Below are positions 8,673-16,951 of a stretch of DNA of 64,000 nucleotides, one piece after another. Position 1 is the stretch's first letter; every line of letters starts with the position of its first letter. A program made the translations under genes and the position numbers. The stretch is from CAYQVW01 sp964421245 (GTDB lineage: Bacteria; Margulisbacteria; WOR-1; XYC2-FULL-46-14): the NCBI GenBank assembly GCA_964421245.1, contig CAYQVW010000007.1:1-64000 (forward strand), given 5' to 3'. The notes under the pieces are model-generated. The model saw nothing but the letters and a program-made list of their open reading frames with translations. It did no database searches and was not told where the DNA came from.

Positions 8673-9691
8673 TTAAATACTGGCTGGCACTTTCAAATAC
8701 CCCTAAAATTGGCCCAATCAAAGCTAAGCAATACCTAGAAAAATATGGTGATATTAAAAAAGTTTGTCAGGTTTTAAAATGTGATTTCAAATGGGCAGAA
8801 GAAGAGCTTAAAAAAGCAAAAAAACTTGGAATTAGAATTTTATGTCAAGATGATGCAGGATATCCAGAAAACATCAAGAATATTTATGATCCGCCGATGG
8901 TTTTATATGTAAAAGGAAGTCTACTCCCTCAAGATAAAAAAGCACTAGCAATTGTTGGAACTAGAAAAGCGACTTCTTATGGAAGAGAGATAGCACAGAC
9001 TTTGGCAAAAGAACTTTCGTCTTATGGAATCACCATTGTTTCTGGTCTGGCTTTAGGAATAGATGCAGCAGCGCATTCTGGTGCAGATCGAACTATTGCT
9101 GTTTTTGGTGCTGGAGTTGATCAGGTTTACCCTCCATCCAATCGGTCTCTTGCTAAAGAAATATTGGATAGGGGAGCCTGGGTCTCCGAGTTTCCAATTG
9201 GGATGACTCCAGAGAAATGGACCTTTCCTCAAAGAAATAGAATTATTTCTGGATTGTCACTTGGTGTTATTGTTGTTGAGGGAGCTAAGGATTCCGGTGC
9301 ACTTTTAACAGCTAAACTAGCTACAGAGCAGGGGAGGGAAGTATTTGCAGTACCGGGTAATATTTCTAATAAGAATTCAACTGGACCTCACCATCTTATT
9401 AAACAAGGAGCTAAGTTGGTGCATAGTGTGGAGGATGTACTTGAGGAGCTGCATATAAAATCCGAAATCCTAAATCCGAAATCCGAAACAAATTCAAAAT
9501 TAAAATTTTCAAATTTATCAAAAGAAGAGCAGAAAATAATAAATGCTATTATGATAGAACCGAAGCATATTGATGCTATTGCGAATGAGATTGGTCTGCC
9601 GGTTTATCAGGTTAGTAGTATTTTAGCGATTCTCGAAATTAAGAAGATTGTTAAGCAGTTACCCGGTAAAATATTTCAAGTTTGTTCATGA
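8669..9691 (+). CDS. dprA: DNA-processing protein DprA
   Basis: Binds incoming single-stranded DNA and loads RecA during natural transformation; 340 residues from the ATG at 8669, which overlaps the folE stop as ATGA. An in-frame start at 8549 would lie inside folE and is not used. The Rossmann-like core runs from AIVGTRKATSYG through SGLALGIDAAAHSGA to EFPIGMTPEKWTFPQRNRIISGLS. A C-terminal winged helix starts near IDAIANEIGLPVYQV. The linker between the two is encoded by an AAATCCG heptad array (9458-9516). Confidence 0.95.
   Translation: MIKYWLALSNTPKIGPIKAKQYLEKYGDIKKVCQVLKCDFKWAEEELKKAKKLGIRILCQDDAGYPENIKNIYDPPMVLYVKGSLLPQDKKALAIVGTRKATSYGREIAQTLAKELSSYGITIVSGLALGIDAAAHSGADRTIAVFGAGVDQVYPPSNRSLAKEILDRGAWVSEFPIGMTPEKWTFPQRNRIISGLSLGVIVVEGAKDSGALLTAKLATEQGREVFAVPGNISNKNSTGPHHLIKQGAKLVHSVEDVLEELHIKSEILNPKSETNSKLKFSNLSKEEQKIINAIMIEPKHIDAIANEIGLPVYQVSSILAILEIKKIVKQLPGKIFQVCS
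9458..9516 (+). repeat. AAATCCG heptad array in the dprA linker
   Basis: Heptads AAATCCG, AAATCCT, AAATCCG, AAATCCG decay into AAACAAA, TTCAAAA, TTAAAAT and TTTCAAA. In frame they encode the hydrophilic linker KSEILNPKSETNSKLKFSN between the Rossmann core and the winged helix. Confidence 0.85.
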
Positions 9692-9730
9692 TTTGGTGAA
9701 ATTATTTCTTAAAATCTTCGATAATAGTAT

Positions 9731-10153
9731 ATGGCGATTATTGGAATGGGAGAAAAACCATGGGGACTTTATGGAGTAAGATATGTCCAAAGGAAAAATC
9801 ATAAAGAATTTGGAGAGATAGCTCCTCAAGCTGTTTTTAGTCTTAATGCTTATAGAAGGGATACTGATTTATTCCTTTCTCATTTTGCAGTTAGGGTTTT
9901 GGATATTCGGCGAAGATTTGAAGTATTAAGCAGTGAAGGTAGAAATCTTTTTAGTGCCAATCGACCGATGACTGGAAGCTGGCAAGCGCTTGAGTTGTTA
10001 TCGGGCGGACAGTTTTTGGTTTCGCCCCTAGATGAACCTTTTTTAAAAGAAGCTCCTTTTGATGGGCTGATTGATCATTATGAAAAAGCGGTTTTTGGAA
10101 AGAAGAACTTTCTTTTAGTTTCTCTCAAGTTTGCCCCTGATTTTTCCCCATGA
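9731..10153 (+). CDS. conserved-looking hypothetical protein
   Basis: A 140-residue protein that I do not recognise. It is soluble, with no signal peptide or membrane helix. A GATAAT box ends 5 nt before the ATG, so the transcript may be leaderless. Blocks such as EKPWGLYGVRYV near the start and RRRFEVLSSEGRNLF in the middle look like folded-protein sequence. It lies between dprA and the PRC/CBS regulator, on the same strand, 15 nt before the next start. Confidence 0.6.
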   Translation: MAIIGMGEKPWGLYGVRYVQRKNHKEFGEIAPQAVFSLNAYRRDTDLFLSHFAVRVLDIRRRFEVLSSEGRNLFSANRPMTGSWQALELLSGGQFLVSPLDEPFLKEAPFDGLIDHYEKAVFGKKNFLLVSLKFAPDFSP

Positions 10154-10159
10154 TATAAT
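10131..10159 (+). promoter_or_regulatory. promoter of the PRC/MgtE_N/CBS-NRAMP operon
   Basis: TTGCCC (10131-10136), a 17-nt spacer, and a perfect TATAAT (10154-10159). Nine nucleotides separate the -10 box from the ATG at 10169, so the leader would be at most a few bases long. The promoter overlaps the end of the preceding gene. Confidence 0.7.
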
Positions 10160-10168
10160 CAAAAGATT

Positions 10169-11440
10169 ATGGTTGTCTTTTCTGAAATGTTTATTTCTGA
10201 TCTTCTAAATATACCTGTTGTGGATCATGTACAGGATCCAATTGGTAGGGTATCCGATATCCTTGTAACTATGGGAGAAACTTTTCCAAAAGTGGTTGGA
10301 TTAATTGTTAACATAAAAGAAGAAAAAAAACAGAATATTTTGTTGATGAGCGAGATTGATCTGGTTGGCAAACAATTTGTTGCTTGCAAGGCAGTTTCTT
10401 CGAGAATTTGTTTTACTACTCTTCGAGATGGAGAGGTTCTATTGGCTCGTGATGTGTTAGATAAACAAATTGTAGATACAGAAGGGGCTAGGGTTATTCG
10501 GGTGAATGATCTAAAGCTTGCCAAGGTTGATCAAGAGATTCGCCTAATTGCCGTTGATATTGGTTTTTCCGGTCTTTTAAGACGATTGGGAGTTCTCAGA
10601 CTTTTTGGTTCAATTGCAAAAATTTTTAGAAAGAGAATACCTGATAAATTGATCGGTTGGGATCATGTTGAACAATTTAAAACCGATATAGTAGCAGGGC
10701 GTATTGCGATTCCGCACAAAAGAGTCGAAGAGCTCCATCCAGCCGATATTGCCTATATTATTTCTCAAGTTCACGAAGAAGAAAAAACTGCCATCTTCTT
10801 CTCTTTGTCCGAGAGAAAGGCAGCTGAATCGTTACATGAGTTGGAACCGCGCCTACAGGCAGTATTGCTTCAAAGATTAGAGAAAAAGAAGGCGCTTTCG
10901 GTTCTAGAAAGAATGCCGGCGGATGAAATTGCAGATGTTTTGGGTGATATGCCACAGGAAAATACTGAGCAATTTTTGAGGTTGCTTAAAGTAAGAAAAT
11001 CCAACCAAGTACGTAAACTTTTAACTCACAGTGATGAGACTGCCGGTGGTTTGATGACAACCGAGTATATTACTTTGCCAGAAAATATTTCGGTTGATCA
11101 GGGAATTAAGAGATTGAGGGAGCTGGCAGTTGGAGCTGAAACAATTTACTATATTTATATTATAAATTTGGTTGAGAAGTTGGTTGGGGTAATGTCTCTT
11201 CGTGATTTGATTGTTGCTGCTCCGGAATCAAGAATAAAAGATATTATGACCAAAGAATTAATAAAAGTAGATCCGACTGATGAGCATGTAAAAGTGGCTG
11301 ATATTATTTCAAAATATAATTTAGTAGCTGTTCCTGTTGTGGATAAAGATAAAAAAATATTAGGGATTGTAACAGTTGATGATGTAATGGACGTGGTATT
11401 GCCACCTATTTCACGACGTTACAGACATATGATGGGTTAA
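10169..11440 (+). CDS. PRC-barrel / MgtE-N / CBS regulatory protein
   Basis: A 423-residue soluble protein with three recognisable parts: PRC-barrel-like repeats at roughly residues 1-150 (LLNIPVVDHVQDPIGRVSDI and a second copy), an MgtE intracellular N-domain at about 190-310 (ELHPADIAYIISQ, LERMPADEIADVLGDM), and a CBS pair at about 310-415. In MgtE the N and CBS domains sense Mg2+ and gate a membrane channel, but here the channel domain is missing. The NRAMP-related transporter 3 nt downstream may be the membrane partner. Confidence 0.85.
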   Translation: MVVFSEMFISDLLNIPVVDHVQDPIGRVSDILVTMGETFPKVVGLIVNIKEEKKQNILLMSEIDLVGKQFVACKAVSSRICFTTLRDGEVLLARDVLDKQIVDTEGARVIRVNDLKLAKVDQEIRLIAVDIGFSGLLRRLGVLRLFGSIAKIFRKRIPDKLIGWDHVEQFKTDIVAGRIAIPHKRVEELHPADIAYIISQVHEEEKTAIFFSLSERKAAESLHELEPRLQAVLLQRLEKKKALSVLERMPADEIADVLGDMPQENTEQFLRLLKVRKSNQVRKLLTHSDETAGGLMTTEYITLPENISVDQGIKRLRELAVGAETIYYIYIINLVEKLVGVMSLRDLIVAAPESRIKDIMTKELIKVDPTDEHVKVADIISKYNLVAVPVVDKDKKILGIVTVDDVMDVVLPPISRRYRHMMG

Positions 11441-11443
11441 ACT

Positions 11444-12673
11444 ATGATAAAACGTCGCTTTAGAAATATTTGGTTGTTTTTTATTATTATTGGTCCGGGG
11501 ATTTTATCTGCTATGGCGGGTAATGATGCTGGTGGAACTGCAACTTATTCTATTGCCGGGGCCCGTTATGGTTATAATATGCTTTGGATTTTGGTTTTGG
11601 TTGCAGTATCCTTAATAGTAATTCAAGAGATGTGTGCCAGGATGGGGGTTGTAACCGGGAAAGGGCTTTCTGATCTAATAAGAGAAGAATTTGGGGTTAG
11701 AATCACCCTTTTTGCGATGCTTGTTTTGTTGGCTGCAAATATTGCAGTTACAATTTCTGAGTTTGCTGGTATTGCAGCAAGTCTTGAAATATTTCATATC
11801 AGCAAATATGTTTCTGTTCCCCTGGTTGCTTTTTTTATCTGGTGGTTGATTTTAAAGGGATCTTACTCTGCAGTTGAAAAGATATTCTTTGGGGTTGCCT
11901 TTGTTTATGTTTCATATGTTTTTTCTGGTTTTATGGCAAAGCCAGTATGGAAGGATGTTCTTTTTTCTACGATTATTCCGCATTTTAAATTTAACCGTGA
12001 GTTTGTTCATTTGGCAATTGCAATGATTGGAACCACCGTTACCCCTTGGATGCAGTTTTATCTGCAATCCTCAGTGGTTGAAAAGGGGACTAAGAAAAAA
12101 GAATATCGCTATCAGAAGTGGGATATTATTGCAGGAGCGGTGATTGCAGCAATAATTGCTTTTTTTATCATTGTTGCTTGCGGTGCAACTTTAAACCAGC
12201 AAGGAATAGTTATTAATGAGGCGGCCGATGCAGCACTTGCCCTTCGTCCAATTGCGGGCAATTATGCTGCAGCACTATTCGCAATAGGACTTTTTGCTTC
12301 TTCATTTCTTGGTGCCTGTATTTTGCCCCTTTCTTCTTCGTATGCGATTTGTGAGGCCTTTGGTTTTGAGAACGGCATTTCAAAAAAGATTAGAGAAGCT
12401 CCAATATTTTTTGGACTGTATACTTTGTTGATTGTGATTGGAGCTTTGGTTGTTTTAATCCCAAATCTAAATTTGATTCATGTGATGGTCTTTTCTCAAA
12501 CTATGAATGGAATACTTCTTCCTATAATATTAATTTTTATGTTGAGATTAGTTAACGATAAGCGACTAATGGGGAAATACGTTAATTCGAGGTTTAACAA
12601 TTTGGTTACATTTATAACTGCAGGATCTCTGATTTTTTTATCTATTATACTGTTGATATCAGTTGTAAGATAA
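11444..12673 (+). CDS. NRAMP-related divalent cation transporter
   Basis: A 409-residue membrane protein with about 11 helices in the NRAMP/APC fold. The canonical TM1 motif DPGN is replaced by AGNDAGG (residues 25-31). The TM6 motif that normally carries the metal-binding Met and His is TVTPW (198-202). Loss of the Met ligand is known from NRAMP-related Mg2+ transporters. With the MgtE-N/CBS protein just upstream, Mg2+ is the more likely substrate than Mn2+ or Fe2+; this is inference. A strong terminator follows at once. Confidence 0.85.
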   Translation: MIKRRFRNIWLFFIIIGPGILSAMAGNDAGGTATYSIAGARYGYNMLWILVLVAVSLIVIQEMCARMGVVTGKGLSDLIREEFGVRITLFAMLVLLAANIAVTISEFAGIAASLEIFHISKYVSVPLVAFFIWWLILKGSYSAVEKIFFGVAFVYVSYVFSGFMAKPVWKDVLFSTIIPHFKFNREFVHLAIAMIGTTVTPWMQFYLQSSVVEKGTKKKEYRYQKWDIIAGAVIAAIIAFFIIVACGATLNQQGIVINEAADAALALRPIAGNYAAALFAIGLFASSFLGACILPLSSSYAICEAFGFENGISKKIREAPIFFGLYTLLIVIGALVVLIPNLNLIHVMVFSQTMNGILLPIILIFMLRLVNDKRLMGKYVNSRFNNLVTFITAGSLIFLSIILLISVVR

Positions 12674-12675
12674 AA

Positions 12676-12717
12676 AAAAGCTGGGAGACTTAAAACAAAT
12701 TAAGAATCCCAGCTTTT
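12676..12717. terminator. bidirectional rho-independent terminator
   Basis: The 11-bp perfect stem AAAAGCTGGGA / TCCCAGCTTTT surrounds a 20-nt loop. It sits between the convergent NRAMP-related gene (stop at 12673) and the SWIB-like gene (stop at 12726). The A-rich left side and T-rich right side let it act in both directions. Confidence 0.85.
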
Positions 12718-12725
12718 AGAGAAAT

Positions 12726-12881
12726 CTAGTTCTTCTTTAGGAGTTTGTGTTTTTTAATAACACCCCAAATAACCTTAGTCATCTTAGTAACAGGAATTGG
12801 CTTTTTTCCAAAAACATCTTCTAAGGAATCATCAAGTCCTTTGAAATTAACAGTCATCTTCTTTAATCCACCTCTTGGCAT
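12726..12881 (-). CDS. half-length SWIB-like small basic protein
   Basis: A 51-residue protein beginning MPRGGLKKMTVNFKGL. The central and C-terminal part, LEDVFGKKPIPVTKMTKVIW and then GVIKKHKLLKKN, resembles one half of the SWIB/MDM2 repeat, where VFGxKxxxxxMTKxxxxHLK and KPxxRTxVxKxxWxYIKxHxL are typical. A strong GAGGAGGTGAA Shine-Dalgarno lies about 6 nt before the ATG, so it is almost certainly translated. Bacterial SWIB proteins, for example in Chlamydia, are about 85 residues. The gene has its own promoter and terminator and is divergent from accC. Confidence 0.75.
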   Translation of the reverse strand: MPRGGLKKMTVNFKGLDDSLEDVFGKKPIPVTKMTKVIWGVIKKHKLLKKN

Positions 12882-12904
12882 AACAACTTCACCTCCTCGT
12901 AAAT

Positions 12905-12949
12905 TGAAAATGTGAGTTTATTATAGTATAATGAAAAGTGGTTTGCAAG
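12905..12949. promoter_or_regulatory. overlapping divergent promoters, accC (+) and SWIB-like gene (-)
   Basis: Plus strand: TTGAAA (12905-12910), 17 nt, TATAAT (12928-12933), giving a leader of about 35 nt to accC. Minus strand: TTGCAA (12949-12944), 17 nt, TATAAT (12926-12921), giving a leader of about 33 nt that contains the Shine-Dalgarno of the SWIB-like gene. The two promoters share DNA, so polymerase binding at one should exclude the other. Confidence 0.7.
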
Positions 12950-12974
12950 GGTTTTTTCTTGTAAACTATAACTT

Positions 12975-14312
12975 ATGTTTAAGAAAATTTTAATAGCCAA
13001 TCGGGGAGAGATCGCACTTAGAATAATTCGGGCGTGCAGAGAACTTAAAATTAAGTCGGTTGCCGTATATTCTGAGGCCGATTCTGATTCACTACATGTT
13101 AAGCTGGCTGACGAAGCGTATTGTATTGGCCCAGCTCCATCCTCACATAGCTACTTAAATATTCATTCAATAATTTCTGCAGCAGAAATCTCTGGGGCTT
13201 CTGCAATTCATCCGGGTTATGGATTCTTAGCAGAGAATGCAAAGTTTGTTGAGATTTGTGAAGAACATAATATTAAATTTATTGGACCAAAGAGTTCTGC
13301 AATTACAAAAATGGGAGATAAGGCAGTTGCTAAGGAAACAGTTCGATCGGCTGGTGTTCCAGTTGTTCCTGGATCCGATGGAGTAGTAGCGGACGATCTT
13401 TCTGCAAAAAAGATTGCAGCTAAGATTGGCTATCCTGTTTTGGTTAAGGCTAGTGCTGGTGGTGGCGGGAAGGGGATGAGAGTTGTAGAGAAAGAAGAAG
13501 ATTTGTCCCGATTTATGAAGGCGGCGCAGGTTGAGGCAGAAGCTGCCTTTGGTAACTCGGAGGTTTATATTGAAAAATTCATAGTTAATCCGCGCCATAT
13601 AGAGGTGCAGCTGCTTGCAGATGAACATGGCAATGTCGTTCATCTTGGCGAGCGAGATTGTTCAATTCAAAGACGCCATCAAAAATTATTAGAAGAAGCT
13701 CCGTCCCCCGCAGTAAATAAGAGATTAAGGGATCAGCTAGGTAAGGCTGCTATAAAGGCAGCAAAAGCTGTAAATTACTCTAGTGCCGGGACTGTTGAGT
13801 TTATCTTTGACTCCAGAGGGCATTTTTATTTTATGGAAATGAATACTAGAGTACAGGTAGAGCATCCGGTGACAGAGATGATAACCAATATTGACATTGT
13901 TAAAGAGCAGATAAAGATTGCTCAAGGTGAGCGTCTTACTCTCAAACAGTCAGATGTTAAGTTTAGCGGACATGCGATTGAGCTTAGAATTAATGCAGAA
14001 AACCCTAGTAAGAAATTTATGCCATCCCCGGGAGATATTTCAGTTTATCTACCACCCGGAGGTCCTGGCATTCGAGTTGATAGTCACGCTTATACTGGCT
14101 ACACTGTTTTGCCAAACTATGATTCATTAGTCGCTAAGATAATCGTTTGGGGTAAAAATAGATCAGAAGCCATAGACCGGGCTCGCCGAGCTTTAGAAGA
14201 ATGTGTTATAGATGGTATTCACACTACAATTCCATTTCATCAAAAAGTAATTGCAAATGAAGCGTTTAATGCTGGGGATGTTACGACCAATTTTATCGAG
14301 AAGCATTTATAA
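12975..14312 (+). CDS. accC: acetyl-CoA carboxylase, biotin carboxylase subunit
   Basis: ATP-grasp biotin carboxylase of 445 residues, starting MFKKILIANRGEIALRIIRA. The glycine-rich ATP loop ASAGGGGKGMR, the catalytic region ERDCSIQRRHQKLLEE and the conserved MNTRVQVEHPVTE are all present. It carboxylates biotin on the carrier AccB, which is encoded 33 kb away at 47167. nusB follows 2 nt downstream. A second, closer -10-like TATAAC just before the ATG could also drive it. Confidence 0.96.
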   Translation: MFKKILIANRGEIALRIIRACRELKIKSVAVYSEADSDSLHVKLADEAYCIGPAPSSHSYLNIHSIISAAEISGASAIHPGYGFLAENAKFVEICEEHNIKFIGPKSSAITKMGDKAVAKETVRSAGVPVVPGSDGVVADDLSAKKIAAKIGYPVLVKASAGGGGKGMRVVEKEEDLSRFMKAAQVEAEAAFGNSEVYIEKFIVNPRHIEVQLLADEHGNVVHLGERDCSIQRRHQKLLEEAPSPAVNKRLRDQLGKAAIKAAKAVNYSSAGTVEFIFDSRGHFYFMEMNTRVQVEHPVTEMITNIDIVKEQIKIAQGERLTLKQSDVKFSGHAIELRINAENPSKKFMPSPGDISVYLPPGGPGIRVDSHAYTGYTVLPNYDSLVAKIIVWGKNRSEAIDRARRALEECVIDGIHTTIPFHQKVIANEAFNAGDVTTNFIEKHL

Positions 14313-14314
14313 AT

Positions 14315-14716
14315 ATGGGAAAGCGTACTACTGCTAGGCGATTAGCAATGCAGGCTTTGTTTCAAGCAGAGCTTAGCAAGAATACGATTGACCAGTCATT
14401 AGAATATATTTTTGAAAATGATAGTTTCTTAGACGAGACCAAGGATTTTGCAAGAACTCTTGCAGTTGAAACTTATAATAAGAAAGATTCGCTTGATAAA
14501 TTAATAACTAATTATTTAAGGGATTGGTCGCTTGATCGTATAAGCGGAGTTGATAGGGCGATCTTGCGTTTGACCTTTTATGAAATGCAGTTAAAAGAGA
14601 ATCCAGAGAATGTTGTAATTAATGAGGCACTAAATTTGGCAAAGAAGTATTCTGAGCCAAATTCAATTAAATTTATTAATGGTGTATTGGGGGCGTATTT
14701 AAAAAATGTGGGATAA
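14315..14716 (+). CDS. nusB: transcription antitermination factor NusB
   Basis: A 133-residue all-helical NusB. It binds boxA RNA with NusE (S10) for rRNA antitermination. The N-terminal RRLAMQALFQAEL motif and the C-terminal VDRAILRLTFYEMQ plus NEALNLAKKYSEPNSIKFINGVLGA signatures (in separate helices) are clear. It follows accC by 2 nt and overlaps otsA by 11 nt. Confidence 0.95.
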   Translation: MGKRTTARRLAMQALFQAELSKNTIDQSLEYIFENDSFLDETKDFARTLAVETYNKKDSLDKLITNYLRDWSLDRISGVDRAILRLTFYEMQLKENPENVVINEALNLAKKYSEPNSIKFINGVLGAYLKNVG

Positions 14717-16169
14717 AGAGCAATTAAAAGAATTTATTACCGATAAGTTGAAAGACAATAAGTTTATTGTAGTGGCCAATCGTGAACCATATATTCATCG
14801 TTACGGGGTAGATGGGATAGATTGTATTAAGCCGGCCTCTGGTGTTACGACCTCCCTTGATCCTGTTTTACAAGCCTGTAATGGAGTTTGGGTTGCACAT
14901 GGTAGTGGTGATGCAGACAAAAAGGTAGTTGATGGTAAAGATAGGGTATCCGTCCCGCCAGATAATCCGACTTACACTTTGCGCCGTGTTTGGATGAATA
15001 AAAAAGAAGAAAACGGTTATTATTATGGTTTTTCCAATGAGACCCTTTGGCCCCTTTGTCATATTGTTTATACTAAACCTAAGTTTTGCGAACAGGATTG
15101 GGATTACTACAAAGCAATAAATCGACGTTTTGCAGATACCATATTAGATGAAATTGGTGATGGAGAGGCTTTTGTTTTTTTACAAGATTATCACTTAAGC
15201 TTAGTTCCTCAAATGATCAAAGAGGCAAAGCCAAATACAAAAGTGGCTCAGTTTTGGCATATTCCATGGCCCAATCCAGAAGCCTTTAGAATTTGTCCCT
15301 GGAAAGAAGAGATTTTGGAAGGATTATTAGGGAATGATCTTTTAGGTTTTCATATCCATTATCACGTTGATAATTTTCTTGAAACAATTAACCAGGTATT
15401 GGAGGCCAAGGTTGATAAAAGTTCTTCTACCGTTATTTATAAGGGCAGAGAAACACAAATAAAACCGTATCCAATTTCAATTGATTATAAAAAAATCGAA
15501 GAATTTTCTAAAACTGATGAGTGCAAACAGATTTCAGAACGCCTAAAACATGATTTAGACCTCAATTTTAAATATTTGGGAATTGGGGTTGATCGTATTG
15601 ACTACACCAAAGGATTAGTTGAAAAGTTTGAGGCAATTGACCGCTTTTTAGAAAAATACCCGCAATACCATGGTCAATTTACTTATGTTCAAGTTGGAGC
15701 ATTGAGTCGTATTCATCTGGATAGTTATAAAGAGATCAATGATAATATGAACAACATAGTTGAGAAGATTAATTGGAAGTATTCTTCTGACCACTGGGTT
15801 CCAATTGTATTAATCAGAAGACACTTAACCCCAAAGGAATTAATTGGTTTGTATAAATTAGCCGATCTGTGTATTGTCTCCTCACTTCATGATGGAATGA
15901 ATCTTGTTGCTAAAGAATTTATAGCTGCAGTTGAGTCAGACAAGTCTCTTATTCTTTCTCAGTTTACTGGTGCAGCTCGTGAATTGGCTGATGCCTTTTT
16001 TATAAATCCTTATGAGCCAAATGGTTTTGCCGATGCGATAAGGGATGCAATTGAATTGCCTAGAAAGGAAAAAGTAGAGCGCATGAAGCGCATGAAGGAA
16101 ATTGTTGCAGAGAATAATATCTATACTTGGGCTGCAAAGATTATCCAATCTCTATTAAAAATTAGCTAA
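14706..16169 (+). CDS. otsA: trehalose-6-phosphate synthase (GT20)
   Basis: Retaining GT-B glycosyltransferase joining a nucleotide-activated glucose to glucose 6-phosphate. It is 487 residues. Motifs seen are IVVANREPYIHR at the N-terminus, the FLQDYHLSLVPQM acceptor region, FWHIPWPNPE, VDRIDYTKGL, and SLHDGMNLVAKEF with a following EFTGAARELADA-like nucleotide-sugar site (here SQFTGAARELADA). It is coupled to otsB (TAATG overlap at 16169) and begins a four-gene trehalose block. Confidence 0.93.
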   Translation: MWDKEQLKEFITDKLKDNKFIVVANREPYIHRYGVDGIDCIKPASGVTTSLDPVLQACNGVWVAHGSGDADKKVVDGKDRVSVPPDNPTYTLRRVWMNKKEENGYYYGFSNETLWPLCHIVYTKPKFCEQDWDYYKAINRRFADTILDEIGDGEAFVFLQDYHLSLVPQMIKEAKPNTKVAQFWHIPWPNPEAFRICPWKEEILEGLLGNDLLGFHIHYHVDNFLETINQVLEAKVDKSSSTVIYKGRETQIKPYPISIDYKKIEEFSKTDECKQISERLKHDLDLNFKYLGIGVDRIDYTKGLVEKFEAIDRFLEKYPQYHGQFTYVQVGALSRIHLDSYKEINDNMNNIVEKINWKYSSDHWVPIVLIRRHLTPKELIGLYKLADLCIVSSLHDGMNLVAKEFIAAVESDKSLILSQFTGAARELADAFFINPYEPNGFADAIRDAIELPRKEKVERMKRMKEIVAENNIYTWAAKIIQSLLKIS

Positions 16170-16921
16170 TGAATAAAAAGATATTCTTATTTCTGGATTA
16201 TGATGGAACACTAACACCAATTGTTTCTAAACCTCATTTGGCAAGGCTGAGTTCTTCTCGCCGCGCTAAATTAAAAAAACTGGCTCGCAATAAAAACATA
16301 AAAATAGCAATAGTTACCGGTCGATCTCAAGAAAATGTAAAATCAATGGTTAAAATACCGGGTATCCATTATATAGGTAATCATGGCTTTAGAATTGACA
16401 GGTGGGTTCATCCCAAAGCCCGCATAGCCAAAAAACACATAAAAAAGATTTTGGAGCAGCTCAAAAAAAAGCTTAATAAGATTAAGGGAATCATATATGA
16501 GGATAAGGGATTTACAGCAAGTGTCCATTATCGACTTGTCAAGACTAGCGCAAGTGGCAGAGAAGTAATGTCAAATGTTGATCGGGTTTTTGAAGTTTTT
16601 AATGAGATAGTTAGTCCATATTTAAGAAAGAAAAAAGTAAAGGTTACCTATGGAAAGAAAATTCTTGAACTTCGGCCTCCCGTATCTTGGGATAAGGGTA
16701 AAGCGGTCTTACAATTATTAAATAAAAGTAAGAATAAGAGATATTTTCCAATTTATATTGGTGATGATACGACAGATGAAGATGCCTTTGCCGCCCTAAG
16801 TGGTCGCGGACAAACAATTTGTGTGGGGAAAAGGGTGGGGACCAATGCAAAAATGTGTTTGGATTCAATCGAGGCTGTGTATCGTTTTTTTGATACCCTT
16901 CTTGAGAGAGAAAAAACTTAA
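16169..16921 (+). CDS. otsB: trehalose-6-phosphate phosphatase
   Basis: HAD-superfamily phosphatase of 250 residues that releases trehalose from its 6-phosphate. The nucleophile motif FLDYDGTLTPIV lies at residues 8-19, IVTGRSQENV is motif II, and YIGDDTTDEDAF is motif IV with the Mg2+ aspartates. The GNHGF and ELRPP motifs typical of OtsB are also present. It is translationally coupled to otsA. Confidence 0.95.
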   Translation: MNKKIFLFLDYDGTLTPIVSKPHLARLSSSRRAKLKKLARNKNIKIAIVTGRSQENVKSMVKIPGIHYIGNHGFRIDRWVHPKARIAKKHIKKILEQLKKKLNKIKGIIYEDKGFTASVHYRLVKTSASGREVMSNVDRVFEVFNEIVSPYLRKKKVKVTYGKKILELRPPVSWDKGKAVLQLLNKSKNKRYFPIYIGDDTTDEDAFAALSGRGQTICVGKRVGTNAKMCLDSIEAVYRFFDTLLEREKT

Positions 16922-16951
16922 TACTTGAAAGTTGGATTATTCTATGATTAA

